From Tardiphaga sp. (GTDB taxonomy: Bacteria; Pseudomonadota; Alphaproteobacteria; Rhizobiales; Xanthobacteraceae): DNA of 5,837 nt. The notes below the pieces were generated by a model that was not told where the DNA came from, did not search any database, and saw only the letters and a list, made by a program, of their open reading frames with translations. Both the position numbers and the translations under genes were made by a program. The DNA lies in the NCBI GenBank assembly GCA_028290765.1, contig JAQGJF010000179.1, forward strand, positions 1 to 5,837. The letters are read 5' to 3'. This document shows positions 1-5,837 of this stretch, one piece after another. Position 1 is the stretch's first letter. Each line of letters starts with the position of its first letter.

Positions 1-474
1 TCCGGACTTGCCGCCCTTCTTCTCGACCAGATGAATGCCCTCGATGCGGACGCCGCGCTCCACCGCCTTGATCATGTCGTAGATGGTCAGGCACGCCACC
101 GACACCGCGGTCAAAGCTTCCATCTCGACGCCGGTCGGGCCGGTGACCTTGACGCTACAGCGCACCCGGCAGCCCGGCAGTTTTTTGTCGGGCTCGATGT
201 CGATCGTGACTTTCGACAGCGCCAGCGGATGGCACAGCGGAATGAGATCGGAGGTCTTCTTCGCGGCCATGATGCCGGCCACCCGCGCGGTGCCGAGCAC
301 GTCGCCCTTCTTGGCGTTGCCGCTGACGATCAGGTCGAGCGTCGCCTTGCTCATGACCACAAGACCCTCGGCCACGGCAATACGCTCGGTCGCGGGTTTG
401 GCAGACACATCGACCATCCGCGCTTCGCCCTTGGTATCGATGTGGGTGAGGGCGGGTTTTTGTTTGCGGGCCAT
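1..474 (-). CDS. moaC: Cyclic pyranopterin monophosphate synthase MoaC (C-terminus cut by window edge)
   Basis: MoaC converts the 3',8-cyclo-dihydro-GTP made by MoaA into cyclic pyranopterin monophosphate, the first stable intermediate of molybdenum cofactor synthesis, in the cytoplasm. Translating the minus strand from the ATG at 474 gives 158 residues with no stop before position 1, so only the last few residues of a protein of about 160-165 aa are missing. Visible family motifs are the LCHPL segment (residues 80-84, with His82), the GVEMEAL segment with Glu117 and Glu119, and YDMIK with Asp133 and Lys136. These match the catalytic Asp and Lys of E. coli MoaC (128 and 131). The start is well fixed: an in-frame TGA lies at 486-484, and GAAAG upstream is a passable ribosome binding site. 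It follows trpC in the same direction, but a 284-nt gap with a large repeat separates them. In related genomes moeA and lexA usually follow (from memory). Confidence 0.95.
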   Translation of the reverse strand, partial: MARKQKPALTHIDTKGEARMVDVSAKPATERIAVAEGLVVMSKATLDLIVSGNAKKGDVLGTARVAGIMAAKKTSDLIPLCHPLALSKVTIDIEPDKKLPGCRVRCSVKVTGPTGVEMEALTAVSVACLTIYDMIKAVERGVRIEGIHLVEKKGGKSG

Positions 475-539
475 GAATATCTTTCACCCAACGCTGTGAG
501 GCAGGGCTATTGCATCCGAAAATCGCGGGCGCCGCATCT

Positions 540-735
540 CTTGCTTACCCTCCCCTGTAGGGGGAGGGTCGGCTCGCGTCGCGCAAAGCGCGATGCGAGG
601 CGGGGTGGGGTGCGCAGCAAGCAAGATCGGGCGGATAGGGCACGGATGAACAGTCACCCCACCCCGATCGCTCTGAACGAAGCTACGCTTCGTCCTAAGC
701 GATCGACCCTCCCCCTCCAGGGGAGGGTAAGCAAG
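540..735. repeat. Nested inverted-repeat element between trpC and moaC
   Basis: The outer arms 540-571 and 704-735 are 32 nt each and are inverted copies matching at 31 of 32 positions. Each arm is itself a near-palindrome of the form CCCTCCCC...GGGGAGGG. Inside are three further pairs: GGGGTGGGGTG (602-612) with its exact complement at 655-665; a 12-nt hairpin at 573-584 / 588-599 with an AAA loop and one G-T mismatch; and a 6-bp hairpin ACGAAG/CTTCGT at 677-682 / 688-693. No open reading frame in it resembles a protein. It fills most of the 284-nt trpC-moaC gap. From memory it resembles a dispersed intergenic repeat abundant in Bradyrhizobium and Rhodopseudomonas. Transcribed, it would fold into a very stable structure that could reduce read-through into moaC or protect the upstream trp mRNA; that is inference. 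Confidence 0.85.
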
Positions 736-758
736 GGGCGCTGCCAGTTGGCGAACCA

Positions 759-1580
759 CTACCTTGTCCCGGTCGCACGGGGCGCGTCGCCACGAGCGAG
801 CAGCGCGCGTGTTGCGGCGGTGACATCCGCCTGCCGCATCAGGCTTTCGCCGACCAGGAAGGTCGACATGCCGACGCGTTCCAGTCGCTTGAGATCTTCC
901 GGCGCGAAGATGCCGCTTTCGCCAACCATCAGGCGGTCCTTTGGAACCAGCGGCGCCAGCGCCTCGCTGGTAGCGAGCGTGGTCTCGAAGGTGCGCAGAT
1001 TGCGGTTGTTCACGCCGATCATCGGCGAACGCAGTTTGAGCCCGCGGTCCAGTTCCTCGCGGTTATGCACCTCGAGCAGTACGTCCATCCCGAGCGCGAG
1101 CGATGCGTCCTCGATGTCTTTGGCCGCGGCGTCGTCGAGCGCCGCCAGGATGATCAGGATGCAGTCGGCGCCATGGGCGCGGGCCTCGACCACCTGGTAG
1201 GTGTCGTACATGAAATCCTTGCGCAGCACCGGCAATGTGACCGCGGCGCGCGCCGCCACCATGAAATCGAGATGACCCTGGAACGACGGCGTGTCGGTCA
1301 GCACCGAAAGGCAGGCGGCGCCGCCGGCCTCATAGGCGCGGGCCAGCGCCGGCGGATCGAAATCGGCGCGAATAAGCCCCTTGGACGGCGAGGCCTTCTT
1401 GACCTCGGCGATCAGCGCGTAGTCGCCATGGTCGAGTTTTTCGCGGATCGCGCGGAAAAAGCCGCGCGGTGGTGATGCGGCTTTGGCCGCCGCTTCGACG
1501 CTTGCCAGCGGATGCGCGCGCTTGGCGCTGGCGATCTCGTCGCGCTTGTAGGCTTCGATCTTGGTGAGGATGTCAGACAT
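759..1580 (-). CDS. trpC: Indole-3-glycerol phosphate synthase TrpC
   Basis: TrpC closes the indole ring: 1-(o-carboxyphenylamino)-1-deoxyribulose 5-phosphate becomes indole-3-glycerol phosphate with loss of CO2 and water, the fourth step of tryptophan synthesis. The 273-residue product is a single TIM barrel of the normal length for a monofunctional enzyme, without the TrpF domain fused in E. coli. Motifs are in order: [11 protein letters not shown] (58-68, with Glu59 and Lys61), PVLRKDF with the catalytic Lys121, LLEVH with Glu170, GVNNRNL (189-195), VGESGI (219-224) and the phosphate-binding FLVGESLM (241-248). The ATG at 1580 is 11 nt after the trpD stop, with only a weak purine-rich ribosome site, so translational coupling to trpD is likely. 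If so, the nonsense codon in trpD could lower trpC expression through polarity. The longer in-frame extension to 2009 runs antisense-frame through trpD and was rejected as a start. No damage is seen. Confidence 0.97.
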   Translation of the reverse strand: MSDILTKIEAYKRDEIASAKRAHPLASVEAAAKAASPPRGFFRAIREKLDHGDYALIAEVKKASPSKGLIRADFDPPALARAYEAGGAACLSVLTDTPSFQGHLDFMVAARAAVTLPVLRKDFMYDTYQVVEARAHGADCILIILAALDDAAAKDIEDASLALGMDVLLEVHNREELDRGLKLRSPMIGVNNRNLRTFETTLATSEALAPLVPKDRLMVGESGIFAPEDLKRLERVGMSTFLVGESLMRQADVTAATRALLARGDAPRATGTR

Positions 1581-1591
1581 CGATGCTCGCT

Positions 1592-2605
1592 TCAGGCGTT
1601 GGAGACCGCGATCAGGCGCTTGAGGCGCTCGACCGCGGCGCCGCTGTCGAGCGATTGGGTGCCGAGCGCGACGCCTTCCTTCAGATCCCGGGCGCGGCCG
1701 GCCACGATCAGCGCCGCTGCGGCATTGAGCAGAGCGACATCGCGGAACGGGCTCGGCATGCCGTCGAGCACCGCCGCCAGCGCCACCGCATTGGCCTCGG
1801 CGTCGCCGCCTTTCAGCGCGTCTCCGCCGACCCGTGTCAAACCAGCTTCCTCGGGCGTTACCTCGAAGGTGCGGATGTTGCCTCCTTCGAGCGCGGCCAC
1901 GAAGGTCGGGCCGGTGAGGGTGATTTCGTCGAGCCCGTCGGAGCCGTGCACCACCCAGACCGATTCCGCGCCGAGGTTTTTGAGCACCTGCGCCAGCGGC
2001 AGCACCCACTGCCGGGAGAACACGCCGACCATCTGGCGCTTGACGCCGGCGGGATTGGAGAGCGGGCCCAGGAGATTGAAGATGGTGCGGGTCGCGAGTT
2101 CGACCCGGGTCGGGCCGACGTTCTTCATCGCCGGGTGATGCGACGGCGCGAACATGAAACCGATGCCGGTTTCGGCGACGCAGCGGCCGACATGCTCCGG
2201 GGTGATGTCGATCTTGACGCCGAGCGAGGACAACACATCGGCGGCCCCCGAGCGCGACGACAGCGCACGGTTGCCGTGTTTGGCGACCGGCACGCCGGCG
2301 CCGGCGACGATGAAGGAGGCACAGGTCGACACATTGACCTAGCCGGAGCCGTCGCCGCCGGTACCGACCACATCGACCGCGTCGGCGGGGGCGGTGACGC
2401 GCAGCATCTTGGCGCGCATCGCGGAGACCGCGCCGGTGATCTCGTCGACGGTTTCGCCGCGCACCCGCAGCGCCATCAGGAGACCGCCCATTTGCGAGGG
2501 CGTCGCCTCGCCGGACATCATGCTGTCGAAGGCGGAGGCGGCCTCGTCGCGCGACAAAGTGGCGCCGGTGGCGACTTTTCCGATGATAGATTTGAGGTCG
2601 TCCAT
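1592..2605 (-). pseudogene. trpD: Anthranilate phosphoribosyltransferase TrpD, interrupted by an in-frame amber codon
   Basis: TrpD transfers the phosphoribosyl group of PRPP to anthranilate, the second step of tryptophan synthesis. The frame from ATG 2605 to TGA 1594-1592 spans 337 sense-length codons, normal for the family. Codons 1-88 hold the N-terminal helical domain and the start of the PRPP loop, GTGGD at 81-85. Codon 89 is TAG (2341-2339). From codon 90 the same frame continues with the phosphate-binding VNVST (90-94), [12 protein letters not shown] (109-120), [12 protein letters not shown], the anthranilate-side [10 protein letters not shown] and GSDGLDEIT, all intact. There is no frameshift. 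Family members usually have Ser or Thr at position 89, so one base (TCG to TAG) explains the stop. Ribosomes would otherwise yield an inactive 88-residue fragment, or a 246-residue piece restarting at GTG 2332. No clear Shine-Dalgarno precedes ATG 2605. A real pseudogene, amber suppression and a sequence error all remain possible. Confidence 0.9.
2339..2341 (-). other. In-frame amber (TAG) codon 89 of trpD
   Basis: The minus strand reads GGC GAC GGC TCC GGC, TAG, GTC AAT GTG TCG ACC across 2356-2324, encoding GDGSG, stop, VNVST. The stop sits within the conserved PRPP loop and both sides are in the same frame. A single C-to-A change in a TCG serine codon is enough to produce it. Confidence 0.95.
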
Positions 2606-2644
2606 AAGATGCTATCGGGTTGATGCAGGAAGGGAAGTCAATCT

Positions 2645-2751
2645 CGTAGGATGGGTTGAGCGCTTTCGAAAACCATCAACTATGACGCTGTCGTGACGGG
2701 TTTCGCCAACGAGGCGCGCATGCGCGCCGCGCCGGCTCCCCCCATCCTGCA
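2645..2751. repeat. Degenerate palindromic repeat between ppiD and trpD
   Basis: The outer arms AGGATGGGTTGAGC (2648-2661) and GCTCCCCCCATCCT (2735-2748) are inverted copies matching at 12 of 14 positions. An inner pair, CGAAAACCATCA (about 2667-2678) against TGACGGGTTTCG (2694-2705), is also inverted with two mismatches. Between the inner pair and the right outer arm lies a separate perfect 16-bp palindrome, GGCGCGCATGCGCGCC (2713-2728). From memory the GTAGGATGGGTTGAGC end resembles a common Bradyrhizobiaceae intergenic repeat, here partly decayed. It occupies most of the 162-nt gap between ppiD and trpD. No gene, trp leader peptide or typical terminator with a T-run is seen in this gap. 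Confidence 0.65.
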
Positions 2752-2767
2752 GCGCCATTGCACATCA

Positions 2768-4693
2768 TCAATTATTGCTGCTGGCCGCCCCGGTCGCCAC
2801 GGCGACCGCGCTTTCGTTGATCGTGGTGCCGATTTCGCTTTCGAGCTTGGTGACATACTGCGCGATCTGTTCATCGGTCAGGCCGCGCTGCAGGGTCTCT
2901 TTCAACTTTTTGGCGTCTTCCGACGCCAGGTCGAGCGGCGGCACGGTCACGTCGGTGACGCGGAAAACGATCGCTTCGCCGCCGCCCGGGCCTTGACTAC
3001 CCAAGCCCTGAGCCTGTCCGGCCGCATCCTTCGGCGTGCGGAAGGCCGCCTCGACCGCGGTGTCCGGCACGCCCGCGACCTTGGCGTCGCGCTTGAAGGG
3101 CGCCGATGTTTCCAGCTTCAACCCGCTTGCCGCGGCCTCGTCGGCGAATTTGCCGCCCTGATCAACCTTCTGGACCAGCTCGGCCGCCTTGGTTTTGAGC
3201 CGGCTTGCGATCTGCTCGTCGCGCCAGCGGGTCTCGACCTGGTCCTTGACCTCATCGATGTTGCGCTCGCGCGTGGGGGTGATGCTCAGCACGTCGAACC
3301 AGACATATCCGCCGCCCAGTTGCAGCGGGTCGTTGTCGACGCCGACATCGCTGGCGAAGGCCGGCGACACCACGTCGAGCCCGGTCGGGATTCCGGCGAC
3401 CGGCCTGCCGTCAGGCGACCGTCCGGACCGATCGACGGCTTCGATGGTGACGGCGGTCAGGCCGAGCTTCTTGGCGGCTTCGATGACGCTGGCGCCGCCG
3501 CCACGTTCGTCTTCCATCTTGTCATGGAGACCCTGGACCGACTGGCGCGCGCGCTCGACGGCGATGTCGCGCTTGATGGCGGGCGCCACGGCCTCGTAAT
3601 TCGGCTCAATGCCGGGCTCGATCTTGCCGAGTTTGACCAACGCGACGCCAAACTTGCCCTGGGCAGGCTGGCTGACTTCGTCCGGCTTGAGCGAAAACGC
3701 CGCGTTCGCGACGGTCGGGTCGATGATGTCGGATTTCGCGACCATGCCGAGATTGACGTCGCCGGCGGTGAGGCCGCGTTCCTTGGCGAGTTCGTCGAAC
3801 GACGTTCCGGCATCGATCTTGGTGCGTGCCGCCTGGGCCTCTTCGCCATTCGGGAACACGATTTGCGAGATATCGCGGCGCTCCGGCGTTCCGAATTTGT
3901 CGCGGCGCTGTTCGAACACCTTCTTCGCGTCCTCGTCGGAAATGTTCGACCATTTGGCGATCTCGTCCGGCGTGACCACGACGAAGGAGATCTTGCGATA
4001 TTCGGGGGCGCGGAATTGCGTCTTGTGATCGTCGAAATAGCTGGCCAGCGCTTCCGGCGATGGCGGATCGATGGTGCCGGCCTGCGCGGCGTCCAGTTTC
4101 ACATATTCGATCGTGCGCTGTTCGTTCGCAAACCGGTTGGCGGCTTCGAGCATCACCTTGGGCGGCTCGAGTCCGGCGGACACGGTGTTGGCGATCTGCC
4201 GGCGCAGCGAGACCCGGCGCTGTTCGGCGACGTAGCGCTGTTCGGTAAAGCCGTATTGGCGCAGCGTCTGGGTAAAGCGCACCGGATCGAACGCCCCGGT
4301 CGGATTTTTGAAATTGGGGTCGTCGAGAATCATTTTTTTGATGGCTTCTTCGGATTGGCCGAGGCCGAGACGCCGCGCGTCCTCGTCGAGCGCTGCTTCT
4401 GCGACCATCTGCTGCAGCACCTGGCGGTCGAGGCCGAAGGCGCGCGCCTGGTCCGAGGTCAGCGGGCGGCCGAACTGGCGGCCGATCTGCTGCAACCGGT
4501 CGGTGTAGACCTGCCGGAATTGCTCGGTCGAAATCTCGGTGCGGCCGATCTTGGCCAGCGTCGATTGCCCAAACCCCTTGAACATGTCGGCGATGCCCCA
4601 GATGCCGAAGGAGACGATCAGCACGCCCATCACGACGCTCATAATGATTTTGCCGAGCCAATTTGATGAGGCTTTGCGCATTCCTCGAAGCAT
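2768..4693 (-). CDS. ppiD: PpiD/SurA-like membrane-anchored periplasmic folding factor (peptidylprolyl isomerase family)
   Basis: The 641-residue protein has PpiD architecture. A short basic N-terminus (MRKASSNWLGK) precedes one membrane segment at about residues 15-36, which leaves the rest in the periplasm. A SurA_N-like helical chaperone domain follows (about 45-210, including the RQFGRPLTSDQARAFGLD stretch), then a parvulin-like domain (about 270-358) and a long C-terminal region. PpiD proteins bind newly exported polypeptides near the Sec translocon and assist folding of envelope proteins. Both histidines typical of active parvulins appear replaced: the usual SHI is SQI (276-278), and FGYHII-type sequence is FGVALVKL (348-355). 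Isomerase activity is therefore doubtful and a chaperone role more likely. An in-frame TAA at 4705-4703 limits the start to ATG 4693 or ATG 4681; AGTGGA upstream favours 4693. It is first in a minus-strand run leading to trpD. The symbol rests on architecture, not on a search. Confidence 0.88.
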   Translation of the reverse strand: MLRGMRKASSNWLGKIIMSVVMGVLIVSFGIWGIADMFKGFGQSTLAKIGRTEISTEQFRQVYTDRLQQIGRQFGRPLTSDQARAFGLDRQVLQQMVAEAALDEDARRLGLGQSEEAIKKMILDDPNFKNPTGAFDPVRFTQTLRQYGFTEQRYVAEQRRVSLRRQIANTVSAGLEPPKVMLEAANRFANEQRTIEYVKLDAAQAGTIDPPSPEALASYFDDHKTQFRAPEYRKISFVVVTPDEIAKWSNISDEDAKKVFEQRRDKFGTPERRDISQIVFPNGEEAQAARTKIDAGTSFDELAKERGLTAGDVNLGMVAKSDIIDPTVANAAFSLKPDEVSQPAQGKFGVALVKLGKIEPGIEPNYEAVAPAIKRDIAVERARQSVQGLHDKMEDERGGGASVIEAAKKLGLTAVTIEAVDRSGRSPDGRPVAGIPTGLDVVSPAFASDVGVDNDPLQLGGGYVWFDVLSITPTRERNIDEVKDQVETRWRDEQIASRLKTKAAELVQKVDQGGKFADEAAASGLKLETSAPFKRDAKVAGVPDTAVEAAFRTPKDAAGQAQGLGSQGPGGGEAIVFRVTDVTVPPLDLASEDAKKLKETLQRGLTDEQIAQYVTKLESEIGTTINESAVAVATGAASSNN

Positions 4694-4916
4694 GGGTCCA
4701 CTTTATCTGCAGGAGGGAACAGGACGCGTCCGGAGCGGATACCGCAAAAGGGCGTCGCCGAGTTGATAAAGCATCATAAAGTGGCAGTCGCCCCGTCGCA
4801 ACCGTGACGCGCGGGCGGATTGGTTAAGGATCGGAAAGCCCCAAATCGGTGTTGCCGGAACTGGTGCCGATCCGTCCCATCTGCTAGCGCAGACCGGTCA
4901 ACAGCCTGTGAGAAAC
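4694..4916. promoter_or_regulatory. Divergent intergenic region expected to hold the ppiD and tpiA promoters
   Basis: These 223 nt separate the divergent starts of ppiD and tpiA and contain no plausible gene, so promoters for both directions are expected here (inference). No convincing -35/-10 pair stands out: a TTGCCG at 4852 with a poor TCCCAT 17 nt later on the plus strand is the best I see for tpiA. The motif ATAAAGTGG occurs at 4776-4784 and, inverted, at 4698-4706 just upstream of the ppiD ATG. A third ATAAAG lies at 4766-4771. Whether these are binding sites is unknown. Confidence 0.35.
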
Positions 4917-5672
4917 ATGATGGATAAAGGTCGTCCGCTGATCGCCGGGAACTGGAAAATGAACGGTCTCAAGGCCTCGATGGCCGAATTCGAGGCCATG
5001 GTCGCAGGGGCCGGGTCGGTCGGGACGAAGGCCGATCTCCTGGTCTGCCCGCCGGCGACCCTGCTGGCGGCCCTGGCCGGGAAGGCGCGCGGTTCAAAAA
5101 TGACCGTCGGGGCGCAGGATTGCCACCCAAAGCCGTCCGGGGCCCATACCGGGGATATTTCGGCCGAAATGCTGGCCGATGCCGGCGCCAGCGCCGTGAT
5201 TGTGGGCCATTCCGAACGCCGTGCCGACCATGGCGAAACCGATGCGCTGGTCCGCCAGAAGGCCGAGGCGGCTTGGCGTGCGGGTCTCGTGGCGATCGTC
5301 TGTATCGGCGAGACCCAGGATCACCGCGATGCCGGCCAGACTCTGCAGATCTGCGGCGGCCAGCTCGCCGGTTCGCTCCCGGACGGCGCCACCTCGGCCA
5401 ATACGGTGGTGGCCTATGAGCCGGTCTGGGCGATCGGCACCGGGCGAACCCCGACCGCGGCAGATGTCGAACAAGTTCATGGTTTTATCCGTGATCGCCT
5501 CACCGAGCGCTTTAGGGCGGAAGGCGAGCGGATGCGCATCCTGTATGGCGGTTCGGTAAAACCCTCGAATGCCGCCGAGCTGATGGCGGTTCCGAACGTC
5601 AATGGCGCCCTGGTCGGGGGCGCCAGCCTGAAGGCGGCGGATTTCCTTGCGATTGCGGCCGGCTGCCCCTAA
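4917..5672 (+). CDS. tpiA: Triosephosphate isomerase TpiA
   Basis: TpiA interconverts dihydroxyacetone phosphate and glyceraldehyde 3-phosphate in the cytoplasm, serving glycolysis, gluconeogenesis and, where present, the Calvin cycle. The 251-residue product has the full TIM barrel and normal length. Catalytic residues, numbered from ATG 4917, are Lys14 in GNWKMNG, His98 in IVGHSERR and Glu168 in [11 protein letters not shown], the last starting the flexible active-site loop. The phosphate-binding [12 protein letters not shown] (from about 208) and GALVGGASL near the C-terminus are intact. The start is not certain: GTG 4908, ATG 4917 and ATG 4920 are all in frame. The family begins a few residues before [12 protein letters not shown], and the only Shine-Dalgarno-like stretch (TGAGA, 4909-4913) overlaps the GTG, so one of the ATGs is favoured. 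It is divergent from ppiD. In related genomes secG and pyrG follow (from memory). No damage is visible. Confidence 0.97.
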   Translation: MMDKGRPLIAGNWKMNGLKASMAEFEAMVAGAGSVGTKADLLVCPPATLLAALAGKARGSKMTVGAQDCHPKPSGAHTGDISAEMLADAGASAVIVGHSERRADHGETDALVRQKAEAAWRAGLVAIVCIGETQDHRDAGQTLQICGGQLAGSLPDGATSANTVVAYEPVWAIGTGRTPTAADVEQVHGFIRDRLTERFRAEGERMRILYGGSVKPSNAAELMAVPNVNGALVGGASLKAADFLAIAAGCP

Positions 5673-5684
5673 CTGGCTCCAAAT

Positions 5685-5697
5685 GCTCAAATTGAGC
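5685..5697 (+). terminator. Small palindrome just after tpiA, possible weak terminator
   Basis: GCTCAA (5685-5690) and TTGAGC (5692-5697) flank one A, 12 nt after the tpiA stop. As RNA it can form only a short stem (four or five pairs with a loop), and no T-run follows, so a terminator role is weakly supported. The stronger hairpins farther downstream are better candidates. Confidence 0.2.
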
Positions 5698-5714
5698 GGC
5701 TGGCGCGATACCTA

Positions 5715-5762
5715 GCGCATGTCCCGGCGAAGTGGATCCGGTTCGCCGACAAGGACATGCGC
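5715..5762. repeat. Bulged palindromic element downstream of tpiA
   Basis: The perfect 10-bp arms GCGCATGTCC (5715-5724) and GGACATGCGC (5753-5762) enclose perfect 7-bp inner arms CGGCGAA (5725-5731) and TTCGCCG (5742-5748). The loop is 10 nt (5732-5741) and a 4-nt ACAA bulge sits on the right side (5749-5752). The layout resembles, from memory, the short palindromic elements of the type GCATG...CCGG...CATGC that are dispersed through rhizobial genomes. As RNA it forms a strong hairpin that could end or stabilise the tpiA transcript (inference). Confidence 0.7.
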
Positions 5763-5774
5763 CAACACGAGAAT

Positions 5775-5837
5775 CTACGGCGCTTTCCGGTCATATTGGA
5801 TCACTGAGTGATCCAATATGACCGGAAAGCGCTGTAG
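5775..5837. repeat. 63-nt near-perfect palindrome at the window end
   Basis: The arms 5775-5805 and 5807-5837 are 31 nt each, inverted, and separated by the single base G5806. They match at 30 of 31 positions; the exception is G5779 opposite T5833, which would still pair as G-U in RNA. The right arm ends on the last base of the window, so the palindrome may be longer. It could be a bidirectional terminator, a dispersed repeat or an assembly fold-back; a T-run cannot be assessed because the sequence stops. Confidence 0.85.

Noticed and set aside
155..487. Minus-strand 110-codon frame over moaC
   Set aside because: It is out of frame with MoaC, whose motifs read through 474-1 in another frame that simply lacks a stop inside the window.
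540..735. CRISPR array or insertion sequence
   Set aside because: There are no regularly spaced direct repeats with unique spacers and no transposase frame. The pattern is inverted, nested and single.
31..1200. Plus-strand open frame of 389 codons across moaC, the repeat and trpC
   Set aside because: It crosses two recognised genes and a repeat on the opposite strand and has low-complexity composition with no motif. It is a shadow frame.
1592..2605. Two separate genes (88 and 246 codons) instead of one interrupted trpD
   Set aside because: Both parts are in the same frame, three bases of stop apart, and together make one TrpD of normal length with the PRPP loop running across the junction.
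2676..2765. Short minus-strand frame of about 29 codons before trpD with two Trp codons, as a trp attenuator leader peptide
   Set aside because: The Trp codons are isolated rather than tandem, no ribosome site precedes it, the frame runs through repeat sequence, and no T-run terminator follows before trpD.
2693..4666. Plus-strand open frame of 657 codons, longer than the ppiD gene it overlaps
   Set aside because: It is fully antisense to ppiD, rich in Arg, Gly, Asp and His without family motifs. Such long antisense frames are expected opposite GC-rich genes. PpiD on the minus strand has a clear domain order.

Overview
This GC-rich 5.8 kb window carries five recognisable genes and reads as a chromosomal segment of an alphaproteobacterium. 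The most likely group is Hyphomicrobiales, in the Bradyrhizobium / Rhodopseudomonas / Afipia neighbourhood. Three things support this: the protein sequences, the gene order (tpiA divergent from a ppiD-like gene followed by trpD, trpC and moaC), and gaps filled with palindromic dispersed repeats of the kind common in those genomes. The assignment is from memory of the families, not from a search.

Layout: on the minus strand, reading right to left, lie a PpiD/SurA-like membrane-anchored chaperone (4693-2768), trpD (2605-1592), trpC (1580-759) and moaC (474 to beyond position 1, cut by the window edge). On the plus strand tpiA (4917-5672) is divergent from ppiD across a 223-nt gap that should hold both promoters. 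trpD and trpC are 11 nt apart and surely co-transcribed. The gaps ppiD-trpD (162 nt) and trpC-moaC (284 nt) each contain a palindromic repeat. The 165 nt after tpiA hold two more, one of them a 63-nt almost perfect palindrome ending on the last base of the window.

How the genes work together: TrpD and TrpC catalyse the second and fourth steps of tryptophan synthesis (anthranilate to phosphoribosylanthranilate, and CdRP to indole-3-glycerol phosphate). MoaC makes cyclic pyranopterin monophosphate for molybdenum cofactor. TpiA is a glycolysis / gluconeogenesis / Calvin-cycle enzyme. The PpiD-like protein assists folding of exported proteins at the inner membrane. Apart from the two trp genes, the link is positional rather than a shared pathway.

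The main anomaly is an in-frame TAG at codon 89 of trpD, inside the PRPP-binding glycine loop, with the reading frame intact on both sides. It is either a real nonsense mutation (trpD pseudogene, probable tryptophan auxotrophy unless suppressed) or a single-base sequence error. I see no sign of a new defence, mobile or secretion system. The other points of interest are the nested palindromes and a parvulin domain that lacks both signature histidines. The window starts inside a gene and ends on a repeat, so it may be a whole short contig.
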